64,000 nt of DNA, from the NCBI RefSeq assembly GCF_030160715.1, contig NZ_BSOW01000021.1, forward strand, positions 62,001-126,000, given 5' to 3'. Of the stretch, positions 52,901-61,640 are shown piece by piece (within the stretch, counting starts at the first letter, position 1; every line of letters begins with the position of its first letter). Made by a program: the position numbers and the translations under genes. The notes under the pieces were generated by a model, which ran no database searches, had not been told where the DNA came from, and was given only the letters and a program-made list of their open reading frames with translations. Origin of the DNA: Bradyrhizobium iriomotense. GTDB lineage: Bacteria; Pseudomonadota; Alphaproteobacteria; Rhizobiales; Xanthobacteraceae.

Positions 52901-53122
52901 TTAGCCGAAGATCGCCTTAACCTTGTCCCATAGCGAAGGGCTGTCCGCCTCCGCATCCGCCTTCGATGGCGTCGGCTGGGCAGCGCTGACGGGATCGGAT
53001 GCCGGGAAGGTATCGACCAGCCCGGCATCGAGCCTGGCGTGGGTCTCGCGATCGGCGGCGAGCGCCTCGCGTGGATCGTCGGCGTGCTTGTCGTGCGGCG
53101 CGGGGTTGAATTTCTCAGCCAT
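52901..53122 (-). CDS. Small hydrophilic hypothetical protein
   Basis: A 73-residue acidic protein, MAEKFNPAPHDKHADDPREALA then LVDTFPASDPVSAAQPTPS and a C-terminal LWDKVKAIFG helix. The FPASDPVS pattern occurs in short conserved rhizobial proteins of unknown function. GGAGGAGCTC precedes ATG 53122. Divergent from hemE with 95 bases between. Confidence 0.75.
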   Translation of the reverse strand: MAEKFNPAPHDKHADDPREALAADRETHARLDAGLVDTFPASDPVSAAQPTPSKADAEADSPSLWDKVKAIFG

Positions 53123-53217
53123 GAGCTCCTCCATTGGCCGGTCAACGTCGCCGCCGCCGCGGGGTTCCTCTGTTCCGCTTGGCCCGGCCGGAGCGGCGGT
53201 GTATCAGGAACCGCAAC

Positions 53218-54270
53218 ATGTCCCAGGGATCGTTCGTGCCGCCCTCCTCCGCAAAGCCTTTCGTCGATGTGCTCTCCGGCCAGCGGCAGACCGTTCCGCC
53301 GGTCTGGATGATGCGGCAGGCCGGCCGCTATCTGCCCGAATATCGCGAGGTCCGCGCCAACGCCGGCGGCTTCCTCGATCTCTGCTTCACGCCGGAGCTC
53401 GCGGCCGAGGTGACGCTGCAACCGATCCGCCGCTTCGGCTTCGATGCGGCCATCATCTTCTCGGACATCCTGGTGATCCCCTACGCGCTCGGCCGTTCGG
53501 TGCGCTTCGAGGTCGGCGAGGGTCCGCGGCTCGAGCCGCTCGATGATCCCGACAAGGTCCGCACGCTGTCGCCGCGCGCCGATTTCGGCAAGCTCGAGCC
53601 GGTGTTCGAGGCCTTGCGCATCGTGCGCCGCGCGCTCGATCCGAAGACAGCGCTGATCGGCTTCTGCGGCGCGCCGTGGACGGTCGCAACCTACATGGTT
53701 GCAGGGCACGGCACGCCGGACCAGGCGCCGGCGCGGATGATGGCCTATCGACATCCCGAGGCATTCGCGAAGATCATCGATACGCTGGTCGAAAACTCCA
53801 TCGACTATCTGCTCGGGCAACTCGCCGCGGGCGCCGACGCACTCCAGATCTTCGACACCTGGGCGGGCGTACTGCCGCCGGCCGAATTCGCGCGCTGGTC
53901 GGTCGAGCCGACCCGGCGCATCGTCGAGGGCGTGCGCGCCAAGGCGCCCAACGCGAGGATCATCGGATTTCCCCGCGGTGCCGGCGCACTGCTGCCGGGC
54001 TATGTGGAGGCAACAGGCGTCAACGCGGTCAGCATCGACTGGACGGCGGAGCCGGCCTTCATCCGCGAGCGCGTGCAGTCACGCGTCGCCGTGCAGGGCA
54101 ATCTCGATCCGCTGGTGCTGATCACCGGTGGCGATGCGCTCAATCGCGCCGTCGACGAGGTGCTGGCGAATTTCGCGATGGGACGGCTGATCTTCAATCT
54201 CGGCCACGGCATCCAGCCGGAGACGCCGATCGCCCATGTCGAGCAGATGCTGAAACGCGTGCGCGGCTAG
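53218..54270 (+). CDS. hemE: Uroporphyrinogen decarboxylase
   Basis: A 350-residue cytosolic TIM-barrel enzyme that removes four acetate carboxyls of uroporphyrinogen III to give coproporphyrinogen III for heme and chlorophyll. The UROD signature is PPVWMMRQAGRYLPEYREVR near the N-terminus; IIFSDILVIPYALG carries the catalytic Asp, and GFCGAPWTVATYMVAG the central segment. ATG 53218 follows AGGA; the 53134 start is too long. The gene overlaps hemC end to end (convergent, 4 bases), a tight arrangement. Confidence 0.95.
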   Translation: MSQGSFVPPSSAKPFVDVLSGQRQTVPPVWMMRQAGRYLPEYREVRANAGGFLDLCFTPELAAEVTLQPIRRFGFDAAIIFSDILVIPYALGRSVRFEVGEGPRLEPLDDPDKVRTLSPRADFGKLEPVFEALRIVRRALDPKTALIGFCGAPWTVATYMVAGHGTPDQAPARMMAYRHPEAFAKIIDTLVENSIDYLLGQLAAGADALQIFDTWAGVLPPAEFARWSVEPTRRIVEGVRAKAPNARIIGFPRGAGALLPGYVEATGVNAVSIDWTAEPAFIRERVQSRVAVQGNLDPLVLITGGDALNRAVDEVLANFAMGRLIFNLGHGIQPETPIAHVEQMLKRVRG

Positions 54271-55247
54271 CGCGGCCTGCTGCGCTCGATGATCTCGGCG
54301 GCGCCCTTCGCGAGCAGATCGAGCCCGACCGCTCGGCCCAGTTCTCGCGGGCGGTTCGCCGGGCCCGAACGCGAAGCTTCGATGATCGTATTTCCGGAGA
54401 GATCGAGCACTGAGGCCGCGAGCGACATCTGATCGCCTGTGATCGTCGAGAAGCCCGCGATCGGCGAATTGCAGTGACCATTGAGTACCCAGAGCACCTC
54501 GCGCTCCGCATCGGCGCAGGCGTGCGCCGATGGGTCGTCGATCGCCGAAAGAATCTGCCTGGTCTGCCAGTCCTGCGCGGCGCATTCGACGGCGACGATC
54601 CCCTGCCCCGCCGCGGGCAACATCTCCGCCACTGAGAATTCGTAGGCAATGCGATGCGCCAGCCCGACGCGATCGAGACCCGAGCGCGCCATGATCAGCG
54701 CATCGGCGGGACCGACCGCGCCGCCATCCGGCAGCCGCTGCATCTCGCGGTTGTCGAGCTTGCGCACGCGCGTATCGGCGGCGCCGCGGAAGTGGATCAC
54801 CTCGGCGTCGGGAAACAACCGCCGCGCATAGGCCGCGCGCCGCACCGCATTGGTGCCGATCTTGAAACCCTTGCCGCGCGACTGCTTGAACGCATCGAGC
54901 GAAACACCGTCGCGCAGCACCAGGGCATCGCCGGGCGGATCGCGCGACAGCGTGGCGCCGATCACGAGGCCAGGCGTGTCCTCGTTGCCCGGCATGTCCT
55001 TGAGCGAATGCATCGCCGCCTGCAATTCGCCTGACAGCACGGCGGCACGGATCTGTGCGACGAAGGCGCCGCCCTTGCCGCCATGGGGCAACAGCTTGCT
55101 GGTCTGGTCGAGATCGCCGGTGGTGTCGAACTTGACGATCTCGACGTCGATGTCGGGCACGGTGGCGGTCAGGCGGCGCGCGATCTCTTCCGTCTGTGCC
55201 AGCGCCATCGCACTCTTGCGCGTGCCGATTCGCAATCGAATAGCCAA
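54267..55247 (-). CDS. hemC: Porphobilinogen deaminase (hydroxymethylbilane synthase), divergent sequence
   Basis: A 326-residue cytosolic enzyme that joins four porphobilinogens into hydroxymethylbilane. RIGTRKSAMALAQTEEI at the N-terminus, catalytic Asp 84 in HSLKDMP and the dipyrromethane cofactor Cys 259 (LNGHCNSPIAGF) are present, so it should be active. The usual RGNVDTRL is RGAADTRV here, and LxGGCxxP is LNGHCNSP, i.e. the protein is more divergent than a housekeeping HemC. Convergent overlap with hemE. Whether another hemC exists cannot be seen. Confidence 0.93.
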   Translation of the reverse strand: MAIRLRIGTRKSAMALAQTEEIARRLTATVPDIDVEIVKFDTTGDLDQTSKLLPHGGKGGAFVAQIRAAVLSGELQAAMHSLKDMPGNEDTPGLVIGATLSRDPPGDALVLRDGVSLDAFKQSRGKGFKIGTNAVRRAAYARRLFPDAEVIHFRGAADTRVRKLDNREMQRLPDGGAVGPADALIMARSGLDRVGLAHRIAYEFSVAEMLPAAGQGIVAVECAAQDWQTRQILSAIDDPSAHACADAEREVLWVLNGHCNSPIAGFSTITGDQMSLAASVLDLSGNTIIEASRSGPANRPRELGRAVGLDLLAKGAAEIIERSRPR

Positions 55248-55274
55248 GCCGTATGCTCCCTCTAGCCGCGCGGG

Positions 55275-56903
55275 TTACCGCGCATCCTCCAATATCATGT
55301 CGGAGGCCTTTTCGGCGATCATGATGATCGGCGCGTTGGTATTGCCCGACACGAGGTCAGGCATGATCGATCCGTCGACCACGCGCAAGCCCTCGATCCC
55401 CCGGACCTTGAGCCGCTGATCGACCACGGCGAGCGCGTCGTTGCCCATGCGACAGGTCGAAGTCGGATGATAGATGGTGCTGCCGCGCTGGCGGCAGTAT
55501 TCCAACAGCTCCGCGTCGGTTGCGACCTTCAGGCCGGGATCGACCTCCTCCACCACGAAGGGTTTGAGCGCCGGCGCATGCAATATCTTGCGCAGGATCT
55601 TCAGGCCCTCGACGTTGGTGGTACGGTCGGTCTCGGTCGACATGTAGTTGATGCGGATTTCCGGCGGCACGGTCGGGTCCGCACTCTTGATCCGCAAGCT
55701 GCCGCGGCTTTCGGGGCGGAGCTGGCACACCGAGGCGGTGAAGCCGGAAAAATCGTGCAGCTTCTCGCCCATCTTGTCGGTCGAGAACGGCAGGAAATGA
55801 ACCTGGATGTCGGGCGTGGCAAGCCGCGGACTGGTCTTGAAGAACACGCCGGCCGTGCCCGCCGCGATCGTCAGCCAGCCCTGCCGGAACAGCGCATAGC
55901 GCACGCCGGCCAGCGTGCGGCGGATCGGATGGTTGACGGTGTCGTTGAGCGTGATCGGCTGCGAGCAGCGCATCACGATGCGGACCTGCATGTGATCCTG
56001 CAGATCGTGGCCGACGCCCGGCGCATCGAGCACGACATCGATGCCGTGCTTGCGCAGGAGATCAGCCGGGCCGACGCCGGAGAGCTGCAACAGCTGCGGC
56101 GAGTTGTAGGCACCGCTCGAGACCAGCACCTCCTTGCGCGCCCGCGCGCGGCGCACGACCGAACCTTGCCGATATTCGACGCCGACGGCGCGGCGGCCCT
56201 CGAACAGGATGCGCTGGCCGAGCGCCGAGGTCTCGACCGTCAGATTGCCGCGGTTCTTCGCGGGACCGAGATAGGCGACGGACGTGGACGCGCGACGGCC
56301 CTTTCGCGTGGTGGTCTGGAACAGGCCGACGCCTTCCTGCGAGACACCGTTGAAATCGGAATTGTACGGCAGGCCCGTCTCGACCGCCGCCTTGATGAAG
56401 GCCTTTGACAGGGGATCGGAAAGGATCAGATCGGAAACCGGCAGCGGCCCGCCGGTGCCATGAAACTCGTCGGCGCCGCGCGCCTGGTTCTCAGCCTTCT
56501 TGAAATAGGGCAGCACGTCGTCAAAGCCCCAGCCGGCGTTGCCGAGCTGGCGCCAGCGGTCGTAATCCTCGTGCTGGCCGCGGATGTAGAGCAGGCCGTT
56601 GATCGAGCTCGAACCGCCCAGCGTCTTGCCGCGCGGCTGGAACACCTGCCGGCCGTTGAGCTCGGGCTCCGGCTCGGTCTGGTACATCCAGTTGACGCTC
56701 TTCTCCTTGAACAGCCGGCCGTAGCCGAGCGGCACGTGGATCCAGATGTTGGAATCCTTCGGGCCCGCTTCGAGCAGCAGCACCGAGTGCTTGCCGTTCG
56801 CCGACAACCGGTTGGCGAGCACGCAGCCGGCCGAGCCGGCGCCGACAATGACGTAGTCGAATTCGGGATCGCTTGAACGGGCGGATGGCAGTTGGGTGGT
56901 CAT
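55275..56903 (-). CDS. GMC-family FAD oxidoreductase (choline/alcohol dehydrogenase-like)
   Basis: A 542-residue flavoprotein oxidising an alcohol. FAD-binding N-terminus DYVIVGAGSAGCVLANRLS, GMC signature 1 (GKTLGGSSSINGLLYIRG) and signature 2 (SGAYNSPQLLQLSGVG), and the C-terminal catalytic His/Asn pair in YHPTSTCRMGND and VSGNTNAPIIMIAEKA. The substrate is uncertain: choline, glucose or long-chain alcohols. ATG 56903 (MTTQLPSARSS) is preferred over 56960. It is 57 bases downstream of a TetR gene on the same strand, probably its operon partner and target. Confidence 0.92.
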   Translation of the reverse strand: MTTQLPSARSSDPEFDYVIVGAGSAGCVLANRLSANGKHSVLLLEAGPKDSNIWIHVPLGYGRLFKEKSVNWMYQTEPEPELNGRQVFQPRGKTLGGSSSINGLLYIRGQHEDYDRWRQLGNAGWGFDDVLPYFKKAENQARGADEFHGTGGPLPVSDLILSDPLSKAFIKAAVETGLPYNSDFNGVSQEGVGLFQTTTRKGRRASTSVAYLGPAKNRGNLTVETSALGQRILFEGRRAVGVEYRQGSVVRRARARKEVLVSSGAYNSPQLLQLSGVGPADLLRKHGIDVVLDAPGVGHDLQDHMQVRIVMRCSQPITLNDTVNHPIRRTLAGVRYALFRQGWLTIAAGTAGVFFKTSPRLATPDIQVHFLPFSTDKMGEKLHDFSGFTASVCQLRPESRGSLRIKSADPTVPPEIRINYMSTETDRTTNVEGLKILRKILHAPALKPFVVEEVDPGLKVATDAELLEYCRQRGSTIYHPTSTCRMGNDALAVVDQRLKVRGIEGLRVVDGSIMPDLVSGNTNAPIIMIAEKASDMILEDAR

Positions 56904-56960
56904 GCTGCTTCGGTTCTTATTGTTGCTTGGGGCGTTTCGGATCGAAGGTCCATAGCACAC

Positions 56961-57551
56961 TCATGGCCGCAGACGCAGCGCCTCGATCAGCGACTTGAAC
57001 GCACGGGCATATTCCGCGCCCGCCCTGGCGATGTCAGCTCTTCCAGCGCAGGCCACCGCAGCCTCCGTCACCGCGCCGAGCAACAGCCGCGCCAGCGGCT
57101 CGATCGGCTGCCGCGCGATCAGGCCCGCGTCCATCGCGGCCGCAAGCGCGCGCGGCATCTTGCCGCCGAAATGCTGCGCGTCGATCTCGCGCCAGCGCTC
57201 CCAGCCGAGCACGGCCGGGCCGTCGCGCAGGATGATCTGGCCAGTCGGGCCCTTGGCGGTCGCGGCGAAATAGTGCTGTGTGCCGGCGACCATCGCGGCG
57301 AGCACGTCCTTCTCCGCGCGTGCCGCGCGATCGATCTCGGCAACGAGGTCGCGCGAGACCTGGTCGAACACCGCGGCGAATACCGCTTCCTTGGTCTTGA
57401 AGTGATGATAGACCGCGCCCTTGGCAACGTTCGCGCCGTCGGCGACGTCGTCCATGGTGGTGGCGACAAAGCCCTGCATTCCGAACAGACGGCGCGCCGC
57501 CGTCAGGATCGCCTCCGTGGTCGCGGCCCGCCGCTCCGCCTGCTTTGCCAT
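56961..57551 (-). CDS. TetR-family transcriptional regulator
   Basis: A 196-residue repressor. The helix-turn-helix is FVATTMDDVADGANVAKGAVYHHFKTKEAVFAAVF, near-consensus TetR_N. The C-terminal domain is helical with an unknown ligand pocket. It is read into the GMC gene (57 bases) and faces an NTF2-like gene across 103 bases that hold a perfect palindrome (57606-57623), the candidate operator. Autoregulation plus control of both flanking genes is inferred. Confidence 0.93.
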   Translation of the reverse strand: MAKQAERRAATTEAILTAARRLFGMQGFVATTMDDVADGANVAKGAVYHHFKTKEAVFAAVFDQVSRDLVAEIDRAARAEKDVLAAMVAGTQHYFAATAKGPTGQIILRDGPAVLGWERWREIDAQHFGGKMPRALAAAMDAGLIARQPIEPLARLLLGAVTEAAVACAGRADIARAGAEYARAFKSLIEALRLRP

Positions 57552-57588
57552 GAATTCTGCTGTAGTCGAATTTCGCTGAGGGGGCTAG

Positions 57589-57617
57589 TTGACTTTTCGA
57601 CTGACGGTCGGTATTTA
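57589..57617 (+). promoter_or_regulatory. Sigma70-like promoter of the NTF2-like gene
   Basis: TTGACT (57589-57594), 17-base spacer, TATTTA (57612-57617). The -10 lies inside the palindrome at 57606-57623. Confidence 0.55.
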
Positions 57618-57623
57618 CCGACC
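57606..57623. promoter_or_regulatory. Perfect palindrome, candidate TetR operator
   Basis: GGTCGGTATTTACCGACC, 8-base perfect arms with a 2-base centre. A related AGTCGG element follows at about 57627-57632. Confidence 0.7.
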
Positions 57624-57654
57624 ATAAGTCGGTTTATAGTCGCGAGGTGCTGCC

Positions 57655-58020
57655 ATGCCGAGCCGTGAGATTGTCGAAGCGTTTGCCAAACACCTGGAGG
57701 ACGGCGACTTCGTCGGCGCGATCGAGCGGTTTTATGCAGCCGACGCCGCCACCTATGAAAACCAGGCCGAGCCCATGGTCGGCCGCGACAGGCTAGCGGC
57801 CAAGGAACGCGGCGTGCTGGCTGCCTTCAAGGAGGTCCAGGCCGTGCGCATCGGACCGAGCCTGATCGCCGGAGACAACGTCGCCACGCGCTGGACATTC
57901 GCCTTCACCAATGCCGAAGGCGTCACGCGCACGCTGGAGGAGATCGCGTGGCAGACCTGGCGCGGCGATGAGCTGATCGAGGAGCGCTTCTTCTACGATC
58001 CGAAGCAATTGGCGCGGTAA
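57655..58020 (+). CDS. SnoaL-like (NTF2-fold) small protein
   Basis: A 121-residue cytosolic protein of the SnoaL/ketosteroid-isomerase-like fold: VEAFAKHLEDGDFVGAIERFYAADAATYENQAEPMVG at the N-terminus and ARWTFAFTNAEGVTRTLEEIAWQTWRGDELIEERFFYDP at the end. Catalytic role is not assigned. ATG 57655 follows GCGAGGTGCTGCC. It is divergent from the TetR-GMC genes and its promoter carries the TetR-type palindrome, so it may belong to the same regulon. Confidence 0.9.
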   Translation: MPSREIVEAFAKHLEDGDFVGAIERFYAADAATYENQAEPMVGRDRLAAKERGVLAAFKEVQAVRIGPSLIAGDNVATRWTFAFTNAEGVTRTLEEIAWQTWRGDELIEERFFYDPKQLAR

Positions 58021-58191
58021 CGCGGGAACCGGGGACGGCATTTGTATCGATTTGTTATCGATACCGGCTGTTCCATATGCACATCGTGCCGCAGCCATTC
58101 CGACGCGGGCGATAATTCATAGTTCGTCAAAGGTTTGCAGCGAATTCTGCAGGTTGAGCCGACATGAACGGCCAATGTTGCAGGCTCTCGA

Positions 58192-60153
58192 ATGCGGTCC
58201 CGACTGACGTCCTATCTGACAAAGCTGTTCGCGGGCGACCTCGCCGCGTTCGGCGGACCCGCAACCGACGACGCCGTCGCCGGCCACATCCGCGCGGAAC
58301 AGATGTCTCTCGTGCTCGGCTATTCCGTCGGCATCATGCTGGCCAATGCCTGCAATGCCGCCGTGCTTGCCATCGCGCTCTGGGATTCGCCGGACTGGAA
58401 ATTCGCCGTGGTCTGGGCGATTGCGGTCGCGGGCGCTGCGATCCTGTTCGGCGTGCAATCCCACAGCGCGCGCCGGATCACCAAGCCGCAATTCGTATCC
58501 CGCCGCGCCATGCACCGCCTGGTGCGCAACGCCTTCATCCTTGGCTCCGCCTGGGGCATCGTGCCGGTCGCGTTCTTCGCCAACGCCTCCACCGGCGGCC
58601 AGCTGGTCATCACTTGCCTGTGCGCCGGAATGCTTGCCGGCGGCGCGTTCGCCTTCGCCACCATCCCGATCGCGGCCATCGCGTTCACGACTCCGCTCTT
58701 CCTCGGCATCGGCATCTGTCTCGGCAGCGGCGGTGATCCCGCCTATCTGCTGATGGCGGTACTGGTCGTGGTGTACGGAGGCGTGCTGCTGCGCGGCGTG
58801 TTCGTCAATTCCTTCACCTTCATACGACGCATCATGCAGCAGCTCGAAGCGGAACGGTCGGTCCGCCAGGATCCGCTGACGCACCTGCCGAACCGTTTCG
58901 CGTTCAACGAGACACTCGATGCCGCCTTGAAGCGACTGGCGCTGTCCGGCGAGGAGTTCGCCGTGCTGCTGCTCGACCTCGATCGCTTCAAGGAGGTGAA
59001 CGACAAGTTCGGCCATCCGGCCGGCGACGAGTTCCTGGTCCAGGTCGCCAGCCGCCTGCAACGCTGCACGCGGGCGGCCGAGCACGTCGCGCGCATCGGC
59101 GGAGACGAGTTCGCGCTGGTCATGGCCAACCTCACCCGGGCCGAGGACGCCCTCGAAATCGCGGAGCGATTCGTCGCGGCCTTCGCCGAGCCGTTCCTGA
59201 TCGAGGGCCGCGAGATCATCGGCGGCACCAGCGTTGGCATCGTGCTGGCGCCGCGGGACGGCGACACGCAGCTCAACCTGCTCAAGCATGCCGACGCCGC
59301 GCTCTATCGCGCCAAGAAAGCCGAACCCGGCACGATCTGCTTCTTCGAGGCCGCCGACGACAAGTCGGCACGCGACCGCAAAGCGCTGCAAGCGGACCTG
59401 GAGCTCGCCGTCGCACGCGACGAGCTGTTCCTGGTCTTTCAGCCGTTCCTCAATCTCAGGGAGAACCGGATCACCGGCTTCGAGGCTCTGCTGCGCTGGA
59501 TGCATCCGGTGCGCGGCTTGGTGCCGCCGAGCGAGTTCATTCCGATCGCCGAGGAAACCGGCCTCATTCACGAGATCGGCGAGTGGGTCATAAGGCGCGC
59601 CTGCGCGACGCTGGCGGAGTGGCCCGTCGATATCAGGGTCGCGGTGAATTTCTCCGCGGCGCAATTCCACAACACGGGCATTCTCCAGGCCATCGTGCAG
59701 GCCCTGGCTGAGGCCAACGTCGCCCCTCACCGGCTGGAGATCGAGATCACCGAATCCATGCTGCTGTCGAAATACGGCTCGGCGTCATCGATCCTGAACG
59801 CACTGCTGCAACTCGGCATCACCGTGGCACTCGACGATTTCGGCACCGGGTTCTCGTCGCTGACCTATTTGCGCAAGCTGCCGTTCAGCCGCATCAAGAT
59901 CGATCAGTCCTTCATCAGCGACATGCTGGCGCAGCCGGACTGCGCCGCGATCGTGAAGTCGGTGATCGCCCTCGCACGGGACTTGAACATCGGCGTCGTC
60001 GCCGAAGGCGTCGAGACGGTCGATCAGCTCGAATATCTGCGTCAGACCAATTGCGACGAAGTCCAGGGCTATCTCATCAGCCGCCCCGCCTCGGCCGAGC
60101 AGATTTTGGCCCTGCTCGACCCGAAGAAGCAGCGGGCGACTTACGCCGCGTAG
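58192..60153 (+). CDS. Membrane GGDEF-EAL protein (c-di-GMP turnover)
   Basis: A 653-residue protein: N-terminal membrane sensor with about five helices (MASE-like, residues 45-215), then GGDEF (about 220-390) and EAL (about 400-645). The GGDEF motif is intact (RIGGDEFALV) but the I-site residue is RAAE rather than RxxD, so product inhibition is probably absent. The EAL domain keeps its catalytic set: FEALLRW, NFSAAQF, EITES, DDFGTGFSSLTYL, KIDQSFI, EGVE. It may therefore be a phosphodiesterase, possibly with a regulatory or active GGDEF. ATG 58192 is used. A 130-base low-feature gap precedes it. Confidence 0.93.
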   Translation: MRSRLTSYLTKLFAGDLAAFGGPATDDAVAGHIRAEQMSLVLGYSVGIMLANACNAAVLAIALWDSPDWKFAVVWAIAVAGAAILFGVQSHSARRITKPQFVSRRAMHRLVRNAFILGSAWGIVPVAFFANASTGGQLVITCLCAGMLAGGAFAFATIPIAAIAFTTPLFLGIGICLGSGGDPAYLLMAVLVVVYGGVLLRGVFVNSFTFIRRIMQQLEAERSVRQDPLTHLPNRFAFNETLDAALKRLALSGEEFAVLLLDLDRFKEVNDKFGHPAGDEFLVQVASRLQRCTRAAEHVARIGGDEFALVMANLTRAEDALEIAERFVAAFAEPFLIEGREIIGGTSVGIVLAPRDGDTQLNLLKHADAALYRAKKAEPGTICFFEAADDKSARDRKALQADLELAVARDELFLVFQPFLNLRENRITGFEALLRWMHPVRGLVPPSEFIPIAEETGLIHEIGEWVIRRACATLAEWPVDIRVAVNFSAAQFHNTGILQAIVQALAEANVAPHRLEIEITESMLLSKYGSASSILNALLQLGITVALDDFGTGFSSLTYLRKLPFSRIKIDQSFISDMLAQPDCAAIVKSVIALARDLNIGVVAEGVETVDQLEYLRQTNCDEVQGYLISRPASAEQILALLDPKKQRATYAA

Positions 60154-60167
60154 AGCAAACAACAACT

Positions 60168-60208
60168 TAAAGCGCGATGACGATTCATCCCATCGCATCG
60201 CGCTTTAG
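60168..60208. repeat. Dispersed hairpin AAAGCGCGATGA type (copy 2)
   Basis: TAAAGCGCGATGACGATTCA...CGCATCGCGCTTTA, an imperfect inverted repeat after the GGDEF-EAL stop, similar to 50774-50814. Confidence 0.8.
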
Positions 60209-60252
60209 GGCCTGCACAAACATCAGCTTCCGAGGGTAAAGGGGCAAACCTC

Positions 60253-60639
60253 ATGCAATACATCGTACTCATTGCCGTGATCGGCATTCTGCTTCTTCAG
60301 TCGAGCGGCGCAATTCCGCTGGACAGCGTCGGTGGGCCGATGGCGATTGCGCTGGCTTTTTTCCTCGGCGCACTGGCTGTCGGGGTCCACGAGGCATGGA
60401 CGAAGAAACGGGGCGTGCTTGGCTGGATCGTGAACATCGTTGTCTCGTTCGTCGGCGCTTTTCTGGTCGCCCCCCTGGGCGGCATGGTCGTGGCATTGTT
60501 ACTCAGCCCGTTTATGGCTGGGTCGACATCGCTGGCGGCCGCGGGAGGTCCCGTGATGCATGTCGCGCTCGCCGGCATGATGATCGTCACGCTGCTGGGA
60601 TCGTGGGGCGCTCTATGGGTCACGAACCGGTGGCGATGA
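60253..60639 (+). CDS. Small integral membrane protein of unknown function
   Basis: A 128-residue protein with four hydrophobic helices (YIVLIAVIGILLL, MAIALAFFLGALAVGV, WIVNIVVSFVGAFLVAPLGGMVVALLL and HVALAGMMIVTLLGSWGAL). No signature is recognised. AAAGGGG lies about 9 bases before the ATG. Not in an operon with a recognised neighbour; convergent with the porin-like gene. Confidence 0.75.
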   Translation: MQYIVLIAVIGILLLQSSGAIPLDSVGGPMAIALAFFLGALAVGVHEAWTKKRGVLGWIVNIVVSFVGAFLVAPLGGMVVALLLSPFMAGSTSLAAAGGPVMHVALAGMMIVTLLGSWGALWVTNRWR

Positions 60640-60692
60640 GTTTGTTCGACGGAGAGCTTGCGGCAGCCACGACTGCTCATCTGCTACGGAAA

Positions 60693-61634
60693 CTAGTTGA
60701 ACGCAAACCACGCTTTGACAACGAACGCCGCGCCGCACCAGTTCGAGACCAGGCCATCCGGGTTGGTGACGAGATTGACGCGGCCACCCGGCCGCGCATT
60801 TGGATCGCCCGTAAAGACAAAGCAGTTTTCCTTCGACAGGTTGGTGTCGTAGTAGCGCAGGTCGAGGTTGAAGGCCTTGTGAGTGAAGGTCACACCCGCC
60901 TGCCAGTTGAGATAGGCAGGTAGCGGGAAGCCGCCAAGTTGCGCGGCCTGATTGCCGAACCAGGAATAGCCCGCAGCAGCCGTGAATGACACCGCGAGAT
61001 TCTGCGGCAGCAATCGGCCCGGCACATCATAGCCAACCCCGGCCGCAACATATTGACTCCAGGCGCCCGTGTTCGAGACGTTGGGAGACCAGGCGTAGCC
61101 GGCAGCGATGCGGACCTGTTCGCCGATGTGCCGATCGCCGCGGATAACCGCCTCCCAATAATTGATGCCGTTGGTCTCGCCGGGAAGCCTTTCGCCGGGA
61201 TAAGCGAAATAGGTCACGCCAACATCAAAATCGATCGTTGCGATCTTCGGGCGGATACCGCCTGCAAAGGTGAACTCGGCGGCCGGCTGGGTCGGCAGCT
61301 TGACGGTGGCGACCGTGGTGCCGGCGTATAGCGGTCCAAATCTCGTTTCGAAGGCGGCGCCGGCCGCGGGCCCATGATCGGATAGCGTGACCCCGCGATA
61401 AATGTAGTCGGATGCGCCCCCCGCGCGTGCGCTGAATTCGAGCTCGCTTGCAGACGCTTCGCGGTTAGTGTCGGCCGCCGACCATCCGCGATTGCCAAGG
61501 CCGATCGCACCGCCCGGACTGGGAGGGTTGGCCTGCGCCACAGCGCCGTTCATTGGTGCAAGCCACAGCCCAACCACCGCAGCGAACGAGGCGCCGCATA
61601 CACGCCGGACCGATGCAACACCCCGCTGCCGCAC
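60693..61634 (-). CDS. TorF-family (Gcw_chp) putative porin
   Basis: A 313-residue outer-membrane protein. A signal peptide (VCGASFAAVVGLWLAPMNGAVA) precedes a beta-barrel typical of the TorF/Gcw_chp group: SARAGGASDYIYRGVTLSDHGPAAGAAF and TIDFDVGVTYFAYPGE, with the C-terminal aromatic end AWFAFN. A predicted porin for small solutes. Start codon is GTG 61634, which is supported by the signal peptide. It is 6 bases downstream of the VIT-like gene on the same strand, so the two are one operon. Confidence 0.88.
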   Translation of the reverse strand: MRQRGVASVRRVCGASFAAVVGLWLAPMNGAVAQANPPSPGGAIGLGNRGWSAADTNREASASELEFSARAGGASDYIYRGVTLSDHGPAAGAAFETRFGPLYAGTTVATVKLPTQPAAEFTFAGGIRPKIATIDFDVGVTYFAYPGERLPGETNGINYWEAVIRGDRHIGEQVRIAAGYAWSPNVSNTGAWSQYVAAGVGYDVPGRLLPQNLAVSFTAAAGYSWFGNQAAQLGGFPLPAYLNWQAGVTFTHKAFNLDLRYYDTNLSKENCFVFTGDPNARPGGRVNLVTNPDGLVSNWCGAAFVVKAWFAFN

Positions 61635-61640
61635 TGTCGG

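Noticed and set aside
58117..59730. 537-codon minus-strand frame opposite the GGDEF-EAL gene
   Set aside because: No domains, Arg/Gly/Asp-rich composition; the plus strand shows complete GGDEF and EAL motifs.
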